Assembly (NCBI GenBank): GCA_013399015.1
Contig: VWZX01001144.1
Coordinates: 682,001-746,000 of the forward strand
Length of the DNA stretch: 64,000 nucleotides
Origin: Galbula dea
Lineage: Eukaryota > Chordata > Aves > Piciformes > Galbulidae
Direction of reading: 5' to 3'
The notes beneath the pieces are model-generated. The model did not search any database. It had not been told where the DNA came from and saw nothing but the letters and a program-made list of their open reading frames with translations. Below are positions 26,901 to 39,151 of this stretch, one piece after another (the first letter of the stretch is position 1; each line of letters opens with the position of its first letter). The position numbers and the translations under genes are program-made.

Positions 26901-29900
26901 TTTCCTCTTGTTTCTCTTTTATCAATGTATGGAACGTTTTCTTGGTATTCACAGGCCACATTCTATATTGCTCCTACAGAATAAATGCAACAACCAATAA
27001 TAGTGCTGTGAATGTCCCTGCATTGCTTTTCTGTGAGTTTCTAATATCTTCTTAGATCTGCAGGTCATCTTAGATTAGCATTAGGATTGAGTACCATTTT
27101 GGAGTGAAATAGAGATGAGTTTATAATTGCAGGCAGTGATCTCGCTGCTTAACATCATGGAACAAAAGCCTGGCAAAATTGAGGACTCTGCCTTCAATTT
27201 ATTGACTCTAAATATGTGGTAGGATGGAATTTCAGTTGGAAACATGCTGTCAGCTTTCTTTGGAAGAAGGTTTCTCCCTTTTCTAGGAACTACATTAGTC
27301 TAGAGACTACCCTCAAGTAGAAGATGGAGTTGTAGTCCAAAGTGGACTGTATCTAGACTAGGAGGGCACATCCTAGATGGAAGGAAGGCCTTCAGAAAGA
27401 TTGACTAACAAGGGTCAGGCTGAACATTGACTTGTCTGGCATATGCCATGCATCTTACAAAGCATTACATGTCACTGCCTTGAAGGTGTGCTCTGCTGAT
27501 GGAAGAATGGTAAATGGCTCATTTAGACCTCTGAAAAACAAGTGCCACTTTTGTGCCCGTGACATGGAGGTTAACACTTTGATGTTGTATGTGAGCCTGA
27601 CTAGAGACTCAACTGTCTTAATACTGGAGTGCAATGTATTTAAAGTCACTTCAGAAAGAAGGTGAGGTGTCTTAAGTGGTGGTGAAAGAGATTCTCAAAA
27701 GGGAGATGTTTGATTTTGTCATTTTGCTCTTGGATTACATGCAAATAGATATATATGTATGCTGAATGTGAAGAATTTGCATGAAAGTATCCCTGTGAAT
27801 CTTGTGACAACAGTGAGCCCTGCATTTCAGGTGCGGTGGTGTTGAATTTCCTTTTGGTTACCAGATGGCTGTACAGTTTCCATAGTGTCATGGATAATTC
27901 CTCAGCTGATGTACTTTGAATTTTGGTGCCATGTTTCCTTGGGAATGCTCAGGGCAGACAGATGGCCTTTGTATGAATGAATGAGATGAGTCCTTTAATG
28001 GCAAGTGGAAACCTGCATTTCACATTGACCTCTTTCCTTGTCAGGAGGGCTTGTAAAGAAAGCATCAGAGCACAGCACTGTAGGGAGGGTTTGCAGCATT
28101 ACAATGAGATGGCCTAGGAGATTTTAATGAAGAGAAAGGAGCAAACCAATATTATAGCATATGGGCATTGAGAAAACACTTTGGCAAAGCATTTCTGTTC
28201 ATTACTGCGCTGTGCATATTTTGTCCTTGTTTGGTTTAGTCATCTATTCATAGCTTAGCTCTTCAGTAGATTAATACAATAGATGTTTGGAGAGGAGTCA
28301 GTGTTCTTTCAAAAGATGTTGAAAGGAAAATGGTCTTTGGAGGAGTTGATGGTTTTTTGGTGGAAGCAAATTTGTAAAGTCAAAACTCAAATCATTGACC
28401 AGGGATTGGTCTGAAGGACCATTTTCAGGGAAACCTCATTTGTAGATGCCCAGCATGTCCTGCCCTGCTCCACCCTAGTCCTGCCAATGTTCAAATTGAA
28501 CTGTAACTGGAGATTGCTTGTGAATCTGGAGAAGAATTTTAAATCCAGAGATCCTGTGCTATGCCCTATGCTCTTTGTGTCTCTCCTACGTTCAGTTGGT
28601 AGGAAGATACCCATGAAGTGCTCTGCAATTATAAAATGCAGTTGGCAGATTCCCCTGAGTAAGCAGATCCATGAGCAATGTATTCCTCCAGTTAGCTGCA
28701 AATTCTTTAGGTGGTGTGGTGAAAGTTGCCTTTGCTGCTTTGCTGGAGGGGGTTGGTGTTTCTTTGGATTGGTTTCCACCCACCCCTCTCACTGCCCAGT
28801 TAAATTGGTACTGATGCAAGTCTGTGGGATATTTTTCAGTAAACATGAAGCTAGTGCAGATGATCTTTATTACCCTTCTTTCTGGTTAGTGTCTCTGAGC
28901 TGGAAATCAGTGGTTTCCTAAGCAAACGTGGAGCGTTTCAAAATGTAGATGTTTTCCCTGTTGCTTTTCTTTGTGAATTACCCAAGAATTCTTCAAGCTC
29001 CTCCCCACCTGAGAACAGGATAAGCTCCTGTAGCTTTAAGGTGTATTAGGATATAGAGGATTCATGCTAAAAATGTCTCTTGGTAATTCTTTGGGTTTTT
29101 TTTTTTCATATCCAGTTCAGGTATTGGGTATTTTCTTAGAGCAGACCACAGAGTGCTTTGCCTTGCTTTGGGCAGGCCTGGACCTTGAAGGGCAGGCCCT
29201 CCCTCTCCTTTTTTTGACACATTTTTCTAATAGACAAGATTTGACCCCTCATCTCATAAGTAAGATTTAGGTTTGCTTAAGCAAATAATTCTTTTTAGTG
29301 GGTCACAGCCAGGCAGCCAGCCACGTGAATGGATTATTTTGTTTTGTTTCCAGGAGAGTGGTTCTGTCAGCTCTCGGCAGCTCTCGCAGGGAAGCTCAGC
29401 CTGGGTAGGACTGTGCCATCCTTTTAGCAATTGTTCTTCAGAATTGATTAATTACATATTTCACTTGCCAGTTGGAAGACCAAAGGAGAGTGCCTGGTCT
29501 GAAATAAATAAACAAAGCCAAACTGAAAGTCAAATCTGAGGCTTGAAGGGCGACATAATTTGTTAATAAAAAGATCAAAGTATGATCTGATGCTGGGATA
29601 TATAGAAATTCTCTGAGAGGTGCCAGCCCCCGTTGAAATTCATCCATAAAACTTATTCAAGACTAAATTCAGTGAAGTACTTGCAGACACTTTCTGAAAT
29701 GTGTATTTTCTTTTCTTTCTGTTTTTACCTTGTTTGTTTGTTTAGTACAAGGCAGCATCAGGTGAGCTAGAATTCCACTCTTCAGGACTTCAGGTCTTCT
29801 TTATGTGCCACTGCATGATCCATTAGTTACTGTCCTGTCAGAGTGAAACTTTTAAGATTTCAATGGAGTTTAGTGTCCAAATCCCATTCAGTTATGTGCT

Positions 29901-30100
29901 TAGTCACCTGCTCTGGGTTTTTTGGATAAAGGAAATCACAGTTTGTTTTTATTCTGCTTACAGACTTAGTTGGAAACAGTTGCATCCTTAAGTAATAGGG
30001 TCTGCCTGCAGATTCTGTTCCCCAATTGGTTTTGTCAGGTTTTCATCCACACACATCCTGTTTTAGCAGGTGGAGATGTTAAGTGGTTTAAAATGGAATC

Positions 30101-30117
30101 ATTTTTTTTTTTTTTTT
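30101..30117. repeat. Poly-T run
   Basis: Uninterrupted T run of about 17 bases in intron 4. Confidence 0.9.
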
Positions 30118-31628
30118 GGTGATTTAAGGTGAACATCACATACAAAAAGGAAAACTTCTTGCTTTGTCGCTCTTGTCACCTATAGCTAAGTATATACATG
30201 AGAAATATTCCCAGGAAATCTTCTGTGGAGCTGAATGCCATGAGCTTACCAGCATCACAGGTGTTGGGTGTATGTTAGTTGCTCCAGCTTCGTTGACAAG
30301 GAGAGCAGTAGGGTGACCTTGCTGGAAATGATGGCTGCTCCTAACGGAGCATCCCTTTCTCCTTGTCTGGCATCAGAAGAAATTGTCAGGCTGGGCTTTG
30401 AAAATGCACAGCTGCAAGTGTGTGGTAACTGCCCAGGCTTTCCTGGTATCTGGTTTTTTTTAGTATGTTTTGATTATGTGTACAGAAAGATGACATAAGA
30501 CACAAAAAGGTATTTGTCCTGAGAATTTGCACACTACTACTCCTACAGTCACTCTTTATGTTGGGAAGATAGATGTTATTTTGATTAGGAGGCTATATAC
30601 CCAGAAGAGGATCATGCTGAGTTAAGATTTTGGTCCTGAAAGATTTTAGAAGTGTAGGGACAGATGACCTATGCCTGTCCTAACAATGTGTGTGTGTGTT
30701 TCTGTTAAATCCTCTCCATCTTCGTAAAACAGCTCCTTAACCTGGAAGAAATGCAAACTATTCCTGTTACACCTGTGTAGAGCCAGAGCTCCCTGTGTGG
30801 AGAAGCAGATTCTGCTTCTCTAAGGTTCCTTATGTAATGAAAGGTTGGGCTTTCTCCTTGAAAGGCCATGCTTATAGGTTAGCTGTTCCAAATCTAGAAT
30901 TAAACACTACTCACAGCAAAAATGTCAGCATTTGACAGAGATTTCACTTGATTTATAGGTTGATTTATAGGTTACACCTGCTCTGCCACTCATTCCAGTG
31001 GGACTAACAATGTGCTGGGGAAATGCAGGAGCAGCACAGAGCTGTTTGGAATATTCTTCTGCTTGGTTTTGGGGTTGCTTTTTCAGGTTGTTTTTTTTTT
31101 TTTGGAGGGCAGGGATGCTGGAGAGTGTTTGGGACATAGAAAAGGAAAAGATATGTGGGAAACAGGAATAGGAAACATTCCAAGGTATTTTTGACTCATA
31201 TCTGAAGAAAACCATGATTATTTGTCTTTATTAATTTAGTGTTTTTAGAGTTAGGGAAAGAAAAAATAAAGGGAATCATTTCAGAAAATAGTTAACTTTG
31301 AAAATTTAAAATTGACTGCTGCTTTAATATTGACTTCAGAGTCCCCAGGATATAAAGGTGAGGTTTGCAAAGGGTAGTAAAGAAAAAGGGAGGTTTGCCT
31401 TGTGTGTGGCTGAGTTCATGTACAAACTAGTGAGCTTGTTTTCAAGTGCAGTGGTGCTTAGAAACATGGTAGCCCTAAATCTTCAATTCAGTTTTGCATG
31501 AAGCCTAACAACTTGAAAGTATTACTTACCCTGAGGGTCGAGTCGATGGTAAAATGAATGAAAAATGTCCTTAACTAAGAGAATTGAATTCTTTTTCCAA
31601 TGAAGTTGTTTTTTCTCTCTCTTTTTAG

Positions 31629-31717
31629 GGTATAAAGCCAGCAAGCTTTGAGAAAGTTACTGATCCTGAAATCAAGGAGATAATTGGGGAGTGCATTTGC
31701 AAAAACAAAGAAGAAAG
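31629..31717 (+). CDS. WNK2: WNK2 exon 5: kinase C-lobe
   Basis: A short 89-nt exon encoding GIKPASFEKVTDPEIKEIIG, then ECICKNKEE and two bases of Arg. It forms part of the C-lobe (helices G-H). The CICKNKEE stretch is the WNK2-type sequence; as I recall it, WNK1 has CIRQNKDE here. Acceptor TCTTTTTAG; donor AAAG|GTTTGT, phase 2. It follows the largest intron in the window (about 10 kb). Confidence 0.96.
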
Positions 31718-32465
31718 GTTTGTTTCAAGTGATCAAGCTCTGTATTAAATGATAGGTACGCAGGGATTGCAAAGCTGCCCGGGGAGTTCTGGTCTAGCCT
31801 CTGGGTTTCCCCTGTGCAGGAGAAAATGGAAATACAAGTGTAAATTATTGCCAGTTTTCCTGCCATGTAGTGTTAGGAGAATTGGATAAATGCTGGTGTT
31901 GTGTCTCTCAGCATCAAAGAGTAAGGTCTGAAAGCACGTTGTGGAGGTGTAAGCTGGCGTTACTGTGCCGCACGTTGGTGTAGCTGTGCATGAAATCACA
32001 CTCAGGAGGTTCTGTGTGGAACATCAAGTGTGGTAGAGGTTGACCACGAATGTGACGTGGTAGAGTCACCACAATCTGTTCCAGCAGATTCCATTGACTC
32101 ATCCTTAGCCTCTGGATATGGAGACAAATTGTGCCTTGTTTCCAGCTTTTGTTTTAAAACCTGCTCTTCATACACTGGCCTCTCCTAGACGGGTGCGTCT
32201 GCAGCTTTGAGGGACCTCAACTGACTGCCTAGTGGAAACCTCTTTTCTTAGTACTCTTTAAGGTCAGGTACTCAAGAAAAGCTGAGCAAAGCTATAATCT
32301 GCACTTCTGTAAGTGCTTGAAGCTTTGTGAAACAGAAAACATTTGTCATGGCTGAACACCAAACGTGCTGGGAATGGTTTTGCCTTTAACAGCAGGTCCT
32401 TGCCACAAACCTCTTTGAAATTGCTTAAGACTTGTGGTATTTGAATATTGTTATATCTGTTGCAG
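31718..32465 (+). other. Intron 5
   Basis: 748 nt, GT-AG, phase 2, unique-looking sequence with no repeat recognised. Confidence 0.95.
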
Positions 32466-32685
32466 ATATGAAATTAAAGATTTATTAAGCCATGCCTTTT
32501 TTGCTGAAGATACTGGGGTAAGAGTGGAACTTGCAGAAGAAGACCATGGTAGGAAATCCTCTATTGCCTTAAGACTCTGGGTAGAAGATCCTAAGAAACT
32601 GAAAGGAAAACCCAAAGATAATGGAGCCATTGAGTTTACTTTTGATCTGGAGAAGGAAACTCCTGATGATGTGGCACAAGAAATG
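32466..32685 (+). CDS. WNK2: WNK2 exon 6: kinase end and start of first CCT-like domain
   Basis: One base completes Arg, then YEIKDLLSHAFFAEDTGVRV closes the kinase domain. The remaining residues (SIALRLWVEDPKKLKGKPKD, then NGAIEFTFDLEKETPDDVAQ) begin the first CCT-like domain (OSR1_C/PF2 family). This fold binds RFxV peptides in SPAK/OSR1, and in WNKs it supports autoinhibition or scaffolding. It ends at Met with donor AATG|GTAAAA, phase 0. Acceptor TATCTGTTGCAG. The phase and position mirror exon 15. Confidence 0.97.
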
Positions 32686-32719
32686 GTAAAATAAACTTCT
32701 CCTGACAAAGATGTGTGTG

Positions 32720-32753
<34 letters not shown>

Positions 32754-35489
32754 AGTAGTGCATAAATCTCAAAGGACAGCAGGAAGGAGTCTGGTAAAGT
32801 AACTTCCTCTGAAGCCATTCCAGGTGTCTAGTTTTGTTGCAGTTTGCATTGATTTTAGAATGAATGCTGCAAGAAAGAGGCAAATGGGGAAAAAATTAAC
32901 AATAATTGTCAAATATTGCTTACCAAGTATGAAAACATTTGTGTGAAATGACATTTCAAGTAGCTTAGGGACCATAGAGGTCTCTGCTGTTTTTTATCTT
33001 GAAAATTCCTTTCCCAATTTCTGTCAGCTGTTGAATGTCTTCAAAATTTGGAATCTGGTTGGTTTCAGACAGCATCTTGGAATACATGAGAAGAGTTCAG
33101 AAGTTCACTCACAAAACATTCTGCACTGACTTCTTCAAAGCACTTCTGTCCATCTTTTCTGCTGGTGTTCCTTAGAAGTAACGTAGATGAGGGAAGTCTG
33201 TGGTCAGCCACTCTCACCAAAAGTAAACAGGAGACTAGATTCAAGCCCACTGCAGAGAGTTAGGAGTAAGCTTTGGGGTTTTGAACAGAGAACTTTAAGC
33301 TGATGAATTTCTCTATCTTCATAATTTATGGGGGTTTGTTAGAGAAACTGTTCTTGTTTTCCAGTTTGGCCACATAATCCTTGAGCTCATGTTTTAATGA
33401 TGCTTTTACTGCAGTTGTTTAGGTTTTCTAACCTTATGGTGACATAGAATCAATCACTAAGCAATGAGTCAAGGGTTTGAATTTTCTTGGGCTTGCAGAA
33501 ATGTTCCTCTTATAATGTAAATCCCAAGGGATCCCATTTAATGATGCTGTCATCACCATTCCTGTTCTGCTTAGGAGGCACTCGTTTAGGTAACGTTGCC
33601 ATGCAGTGCTTGGACTTAGCACCAGGTTCTAAATTTAGGGGTAGAAATTCAGGCTTCTCTGCTTTCCTGTCATTACTTTGCAGTAGGTCAAATATTTTTT
33701 GAGCAGTGTGCTGTTACAGAACTCATTTCATTTCAAAGTTGGTCCATTTAACTTGCTGTTATATTTTGCACTTAAATATTGATGGCCATATTTGGACTTC
33801 TGAAGTTCTGTAGGTTACTGGGCTCATAGCTGTGGGGTTTTGTTTGAAAGAGGAAATAATTATTGTAAAAAGTATATTTAGAAGGATTACTCCCAAACTA
33901 CTGTGATACTTTACCCTTTCCTAAATAATTTATAAGCCTGCTTTACTGTTGTATTAATGGTTGCCTCAGTGATTGCATATGAAATGCTTTCCAACTTGAG
34001 GCTGTTAGGGAGGCAGGCAAAGGAGGAGATTTATCCCTAAATGTTTCTTTCTAGCCCTTAGGAACTGTGGAACACTAAAGCCATGTGCTTTTGTCAATTT
34101 GTGTTGGTTTGTGTTCTGGAAGAGAAGAATGCAGGAGACCTTTTGAGTAGAGGGAATTGTTTTTGTTATTGATGGGTTTTTCAGTAGTCAGAGATTCCAA
34201 CCTGTCCAAACACTGTGGGCAAAAGGAGCTTGAAACATTCTGCTGGGTTTGCAGCTTGAAGTCACCTTTCACAAGCAATGGGTACTATAAAACAGCATGT
34301 CTTCATTCAACTTTAGCCATCCTCTAGGTACAGATGTAGAACTAAGAATTGTTTAAAAAGCTTGTTAATGTGATAGGTTTCCAGTGCCTTCCATTAAGAT
34401 TTGTCACGGAGAAGCTACTGGGTGTGCTGGGTAACACCATCCAGGGTTCTCTGTCCCTGTGTGGTGGTTCTCTTGAGTAAGTCCCTTCTGTCCTTAGCAT
34501 TTGCTGGATCATCTGTTTAGGAATGTCAGTGAGGTCTGAGGGCATAGGCAGTGGAAAATACCCATATCCATCTGCAGCTGCATTTTAAGCTGCTTTGCAG
34601 CTATTAATTTTAAAGAGCAAATATCTAAGCTGTAAAACTTGTCTAATGGTTTGGGCAAGAGCAAAGAAGGAAAACCTTCAGGTTTCCTCTGTGTATATAA
34701 GTGCTTCCAAATCTGCAGAGTATGTAGGGTGAGCAGATCAATCTCTGCTAGCTCATTATTGTTAAGTAAAATTCATACCCTAGACTGCAGGAGATTATGC
34801 AAACAAATAGCACCAAGATGAATTTCCATTTTATCTGGTGAGCAGTTGGATTCTGAGAAAGCCTGGGCTCACATGTGAGCAGTCTGCATTTGACTCAGTG
34901 ATGGGCTTTTTCTTTATGAAAGGCAATCAATACTGACACTTTACTATTTCAGAGAAGCTAATTTGAGACAAAATCCTGCTAACATCTTTTCCTTTGTGAC
35001 TTGCTGTGATATCGAGCACAGCAAAGGGAGAACTGTGTACATGGGAAAGGTTAAGGCAATACATTCTGGTTGGGGGGCAGTATGGTTTACTCCAGTTACT
35101 TTGTTCAAAGAGCAGTTTTCAAAGGTTTTTTTTTTCCTCCTTTGGCTATTTTTGCTAGTCTTTCAAAAAATAAGGGAGCCAATCTGCAGATAGACCTGCT
35201 CTCCTCTTCTCAGTGGATGTTAACAGGGGAATAAATTGACCCAATATATAATCAGGTCCTAGAAATTGCATATTGTTATTTTAAAGTGCATTAGGGGTAA
35301 GATTTTTATTCAGAGAAAAAGCCCATCAGGCTCTTCAGTTCCTGTTCTTGTGAGGAATACAGATGGCATTCCTGTTATTTCAAGCTCATGTTTCCTCTTG
35401 TTAGGAAGAGATTCATGCAATGTGTGTGTGCACAGGTGCATGCCCATCCATGCACAAGTAATCTTGCTAAGTTTGTGCCTCCTCTGTAG
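32686..35489 (+). other. Intron 6
   Basis: 2,804 nt, GT-AG, phase 0. Begins with a TG/TA microsatellite 25 nt after the donor. Otherwise unique-looking, no CR1. Confidence 0.94.
32711..32754. repeat. Compound (TG)n(TA)n microsatellite
   Basis: TGTGTGTG followed by TATATATA runs, beginning 25 nt after the exon 6 donor. Confidence 0.95.
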
Positions 35490-35778
35490 ATTGACTCTGG
35501 ATTCTTTCATGAAAATGATCTCAAGATAGTTGCCAAGTCCATCCGTGACAGAGTAGCACTGATACTGTGGAGAAGAGAGAGGATTTGGCCTAGGATGCAG
35601 TCAGAGGAGCGTCGGGACTCTGAGTGCCTGGAGAAGTTGAAGATGCCACATGCCCAGCAGGTCCAAGTCACCTACCTTTCTCACACTGGTCACCATGTCC
35701 TGTCAGAGTCAGAGGAGCCTGAGGCAGACCAGCATCCCTTTCAGCAAAACCTGCCCACCAGCGTCACGTCTGTTGCAT
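35490..35778 (+). CDS. WNK2: WNK2 exon 7: end of CCT-like domain 1 and acidic KLHL3 motif
   Basis: Encodes IDSGFFHENDLKIVAKSIRD, completing the first CCT-like domain, then a basic stretch (LWRRERIWPRM) and a variable linker. ESEEPEADQH at 35706-35735 corresponds to the acidic motif recognised by the KLHL3-CUL3 ubiquitin ligase in WNK proteins; changes in this motif of WNK4 cause familial hyperkalaemic hypertension in people. It ends TSVTSVA plus one base; acceptor CCTCTGTAG, donor GCAT|GTAAGT, phase 1. Length is 289 nt. Confidence 0.96.
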
Positions 35779-38700
35779 GTAAGTCTTGCCTGGGCTTTGC
35801 CTGGTGATGGGTGTCCCCAGGGTAAAAGTCAGTGCTCATCTGAGCTCAGCAGTGAGAGGAGCTGCTGTGCATGCTTGTGCATCTTCTGCAGATAGCTCAA
35901 AGAACAGCTGCATGACAATTTTGAGAGGAAAGTTTCAAGACAAAATGTGTTCTACAGAGAGCTCCTCCTGCAGTAGCAACAAATGCAGAACATGTGATAT
36001 ATTTATAAATGGAAGATCAAGCAGATCTGCTGCTAGACACAAAAAATAGGCATGTTTTCTGTGCCAGGTGGTGGGATCAACACTAAGTTCATGCAAAACA
36101 CAGTTTCAGAGCCTGCAGAAGGTGAACTGGTACCACAGTGGCCAGAGCAACTGATGGCTTTCTCGAATGATGTTGGCAGTGTGGAGATGTTTGTTATTCA
36201 AAAGCTTGCTGAAACAGAAGCACTGCAGTTTCTTGTGTTTTGTGAGTTACTCTGGGTGGATTGTGTGGAGTTTTTTTGTGAGGCTGTCAAAGGTCTACAG
36301 CAGGGAAAAAAATAACCAGCTCTGAATGTTAGATGATGTCATTCAAGATTTCCCTGTTTTGTGGGAAGTATCACTGCCATGCATGTTGGAAGCACCAGAC
36401 CTTGTTGGGTTGACACTGTCCTTACTGTTGAGGTGCTTAGGTTGTGATGCAGGTTGCTCTCTGTGTGCTTCCAGGCTCTCTAGTTTGTCCTGAGCTCATG
36501 GCCTCAAAGCCAGGGGTTGTTTGATTTTTCAGGTCAGAGCTTTCAGGTCAGAGCAGTTGATTGCTCTCATTTGTCCAAGCACTGGTAGCTCCAAGCTGAT
36601 GATCTGCCAACTCTTTACATTCAGCTGGGGACTGTTTCCCTGGGCTGTTTCAAGACAGGTAGTTTTACTTCTCCTGTTTTAATTCCAGGCACTGGTTTTG
36701 GTCTATCTCTAAATAAAAAACCTACCTGGCTTTGCTTGCAGAGATTGTAATTTCTGTGCTTTATTTTGGAGCATCAGACTTATCTCCAGCAAACAGCAAG
36801 GCATGAGGAAGTATTTTTATTACCCTAAAGTAACTAGGCTCTGTCTCTGTTCACTACAATCAACCTTTGTTACTGAGTCAAACTCTGGTATTGAAATCTT
36901 CATCTATTTTTACTTTTAAACATCTTGGAGGAAATGTTGCCAGATACTTTTAGCTTTTAGCTTTTTATTTGATGAGAGTTCTTTTTTGTTGGTTTTTTTT
37001 TTCCCCCTAGTCAGTTTTTCTGATAAAATCTGATGTACACATCTTGCTACTAAACCATTATCATAATGTTTCTGTTTTACTGCTCTGGACTTTCATGTAA
37101 GCATATTTAAATTAAAGCTACATTATCTTTAGCAAAGAGGCAGCTGCTGCTTTTAATTCAGGTATTGTATAAATTGTTACACAGGGGTCTGCTTTCATTA
37201 CTGACATAGCCAAGCATGAAAGCAAACCTTCACCAGCTATGAGAAATGGCCATATCTGCATAACACTCAGAATATACAGTATTTACAAAGCTTGCTTTCA
37301 GAAGCTTAATGGATCTTGTTTCCTTTCTTTGCCTCATATGCTTATTTCATGCTATCTCATTCCTTTGAGAAACACCAGCATGAGGGCTCTGTCTGTTTCT
37401 GTGGTACAATACTTGTGCTTCCCATGTTTCTGTTGGATATGAGTTGGCAGAATTGATACTAAATATAAACACCCCCCCCCAGTTTATTTCCTCCTACTCC
37501 TCAGCTTTTAACCAGTGCTGCTTCTTTTTTGACAATCCACTCTCAAGTGTCTTTGAACATTTTTTGTAGTAATGATTGGCCAAAGACCTCTAAATTACTG
37601 TTCTGTCAATTCATACAATAATCTGAGGTCAAATGTAAGAAAGTAAATTAATAACTTAATGTGTGCAATGCATGTTGCTCTGTAAAGCTCTCAGACTGAC
37701 TCACAGCTTTTACCTTAGTACTCTACCATCATACTCCTTTTTTTTCCCCCTTTGAAATCTTAAATAAATGTTTGTAATAAGATGGAAGTGTGTATGCAGC
37801 AGAAATCCCTGACACACTGGAGTGGGGCCATGTTGACCCTATTTAGAAATAGGTTGAATAAATATAGAGGGGAGGTTAATATTGCAAAAGAAAAAAGCCC
37901 CAAACAGTTGGGAGAATAGTTTGTGAGCACTGAGGAGAAATGTCATCTCTGGTGCTATTAAACAATAATTTGTTATTTTAAAGCCAAAGAAGTAAAGCCT
38001 TATTTGGAATATGGAAAAAAAGAGTAGATGGAAAGTGTCAGAGAAAGAAATAGCACTTAAACCTAGCTGTAATTTAAGCCTTTGGGGTTTTTTTTGGTAA
38101 CTGTTAGAGTTTTCTGGTTTGCACTTTAGATCTCTGTGGGAGACTTTTTTGATACTCAGCAGCTACAGTCTTATTTGTCTCATTTCATTTCTCAAATGAA
38201 TAAAACAGTAGCTGATGCTCAAAAAGAACTGGGCACTTGTACTGTACAGGCCTCAACAGTTGTAAAAAGACATTTTTATATCAGTAATACTCAAGGGAAC
38301 AGTTCATTTCTGTAAGACAAGAGAGGTGATGCTTGCCCAGTGGCCATAGCTGTGCAGGTTAGCTGGGCAAACACTCTGCATGAGCAACTCCCACCAGAGC
38401 TCTTGAGTGGTGCTTGTATAAATCACTGCAAACCTGTCAATTATTTTGTTATCTGCTCTTCATCTCGAGGCACTGCTGTACTCCAGTAGAGTATGATTTG
38501 CTGAACTAATAAAGTGTACAGTATAAAGAATGTTGTCACTTTTGGTGCTACTGATAAAACAAGGTGTTAAAGTCAGTGCATCCCTGGGAGATCTAACTTG
38601 AAAAGACTCCATGATCTGCTCTGAAGGTGACAATTGGGGTTTCCTTTCCTTTCATCCTACAAAATCTATCATGTCTGCAACTCTTAATGTCAACCTGATG

Positions 38701-38954
38701 CCCTTTAAAGGAAATACCAATGTGCCTAAAATATCATGGTGCATGGAAATCCAGGGGGATGGTTTTTGGCTCCAGGGAAGCAGCATGTGCCTTTTGTAGG
38801 GAGTAACATTTGTGTTGTATAATGTATTTATGTAAAGGAAAGGGCTAGGGTGGTGAAAATGCTAATTACATAAACCAGTGTTCACCTTGCTCTAAAATCA
38901 TTACTTGAACCTTTGGAGTTGCTGAGCTTTTAATAAAAACCATTGTTCTTTCAG
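35779..38954 (+). other. Intron 7
   Basis: 3,176 nt, GT-AG, phase 1. From about 36900 onward it is noticeably AT-rich and free of CR1. A small 14-bp tandem duplication lies near 36526. No coding-like segment recognised. Confidence 0.93.
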
Positions 38955-39151
38955 CTGACAGCACATTTGACAGTGGCCAGGGATCCACTGTTTATTCAGA
39001 CTCCCAAAGCAGCCAGCAAAGTGTCATCTACTCCTCTCTGCCTGATCCGGTTCCTCCTGCTATCCAGCGGGTGTATAGCCCACCTCTGAGCGAGAGCCAG
39101 GCTGTGCCCCATAGCCTTCAGCAGCTGGGGCACTACCAGCAGCCCTCAGGA
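38955..39151 (+). CDS. WNK2: WNK2 exon 8: Ser-rich segment after the degron
   Basis: Two bases complete Ser, then DSTFDSGQGSTVYSDSQSSQ, a conserved Ser/Gln-rich WNK motif. The exon continues with a less conserved run containing YSPPLSESQ and ending HYQQPSG. Acceptor GTTCTTTCAG; donor AGGA|GTAAGT, phase 0. It starts the long disordered linker between the two CCT-like domains. The following intron contains a coding-like broken block (see findings). Confidence 0.95.

Larger units (their letters stand above)
21585..31628 (+). other. Intron 4, the longest intron in the window
   Basis: 10,044 nt, GT-AG, phase 0. Holds one clear CR1 (22951), an A/T pentamer-type tail at 22824, an A/C-rich low-complexity tract at 23871 and poly-T runs near 30101 and 31090. 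No exon-like conserved segment recognised. In WNK1 the kidney-specific first exon 4a lies in the equivalent intron; I cannot identify a counterpart here. Confidence 0.9.

Noticed and set aside
28487..28921. Cys-rich 144-residue open frame in intron 4, considered as a counterpart of the WNK1 kidney-specific exon 4a
   Set aside because: No recognisable similarity, no in-frame donor that joins exon 5 could be argued for, and no promoter signal seen; open frames of this size occur by chance in 10 kb of intron.
30801..30819. 19-bp inverted repeat AGAAGCAGATTCTGCTTCT
   Set aside because: Too short and without context to support a regulatory or RNA structure claim.
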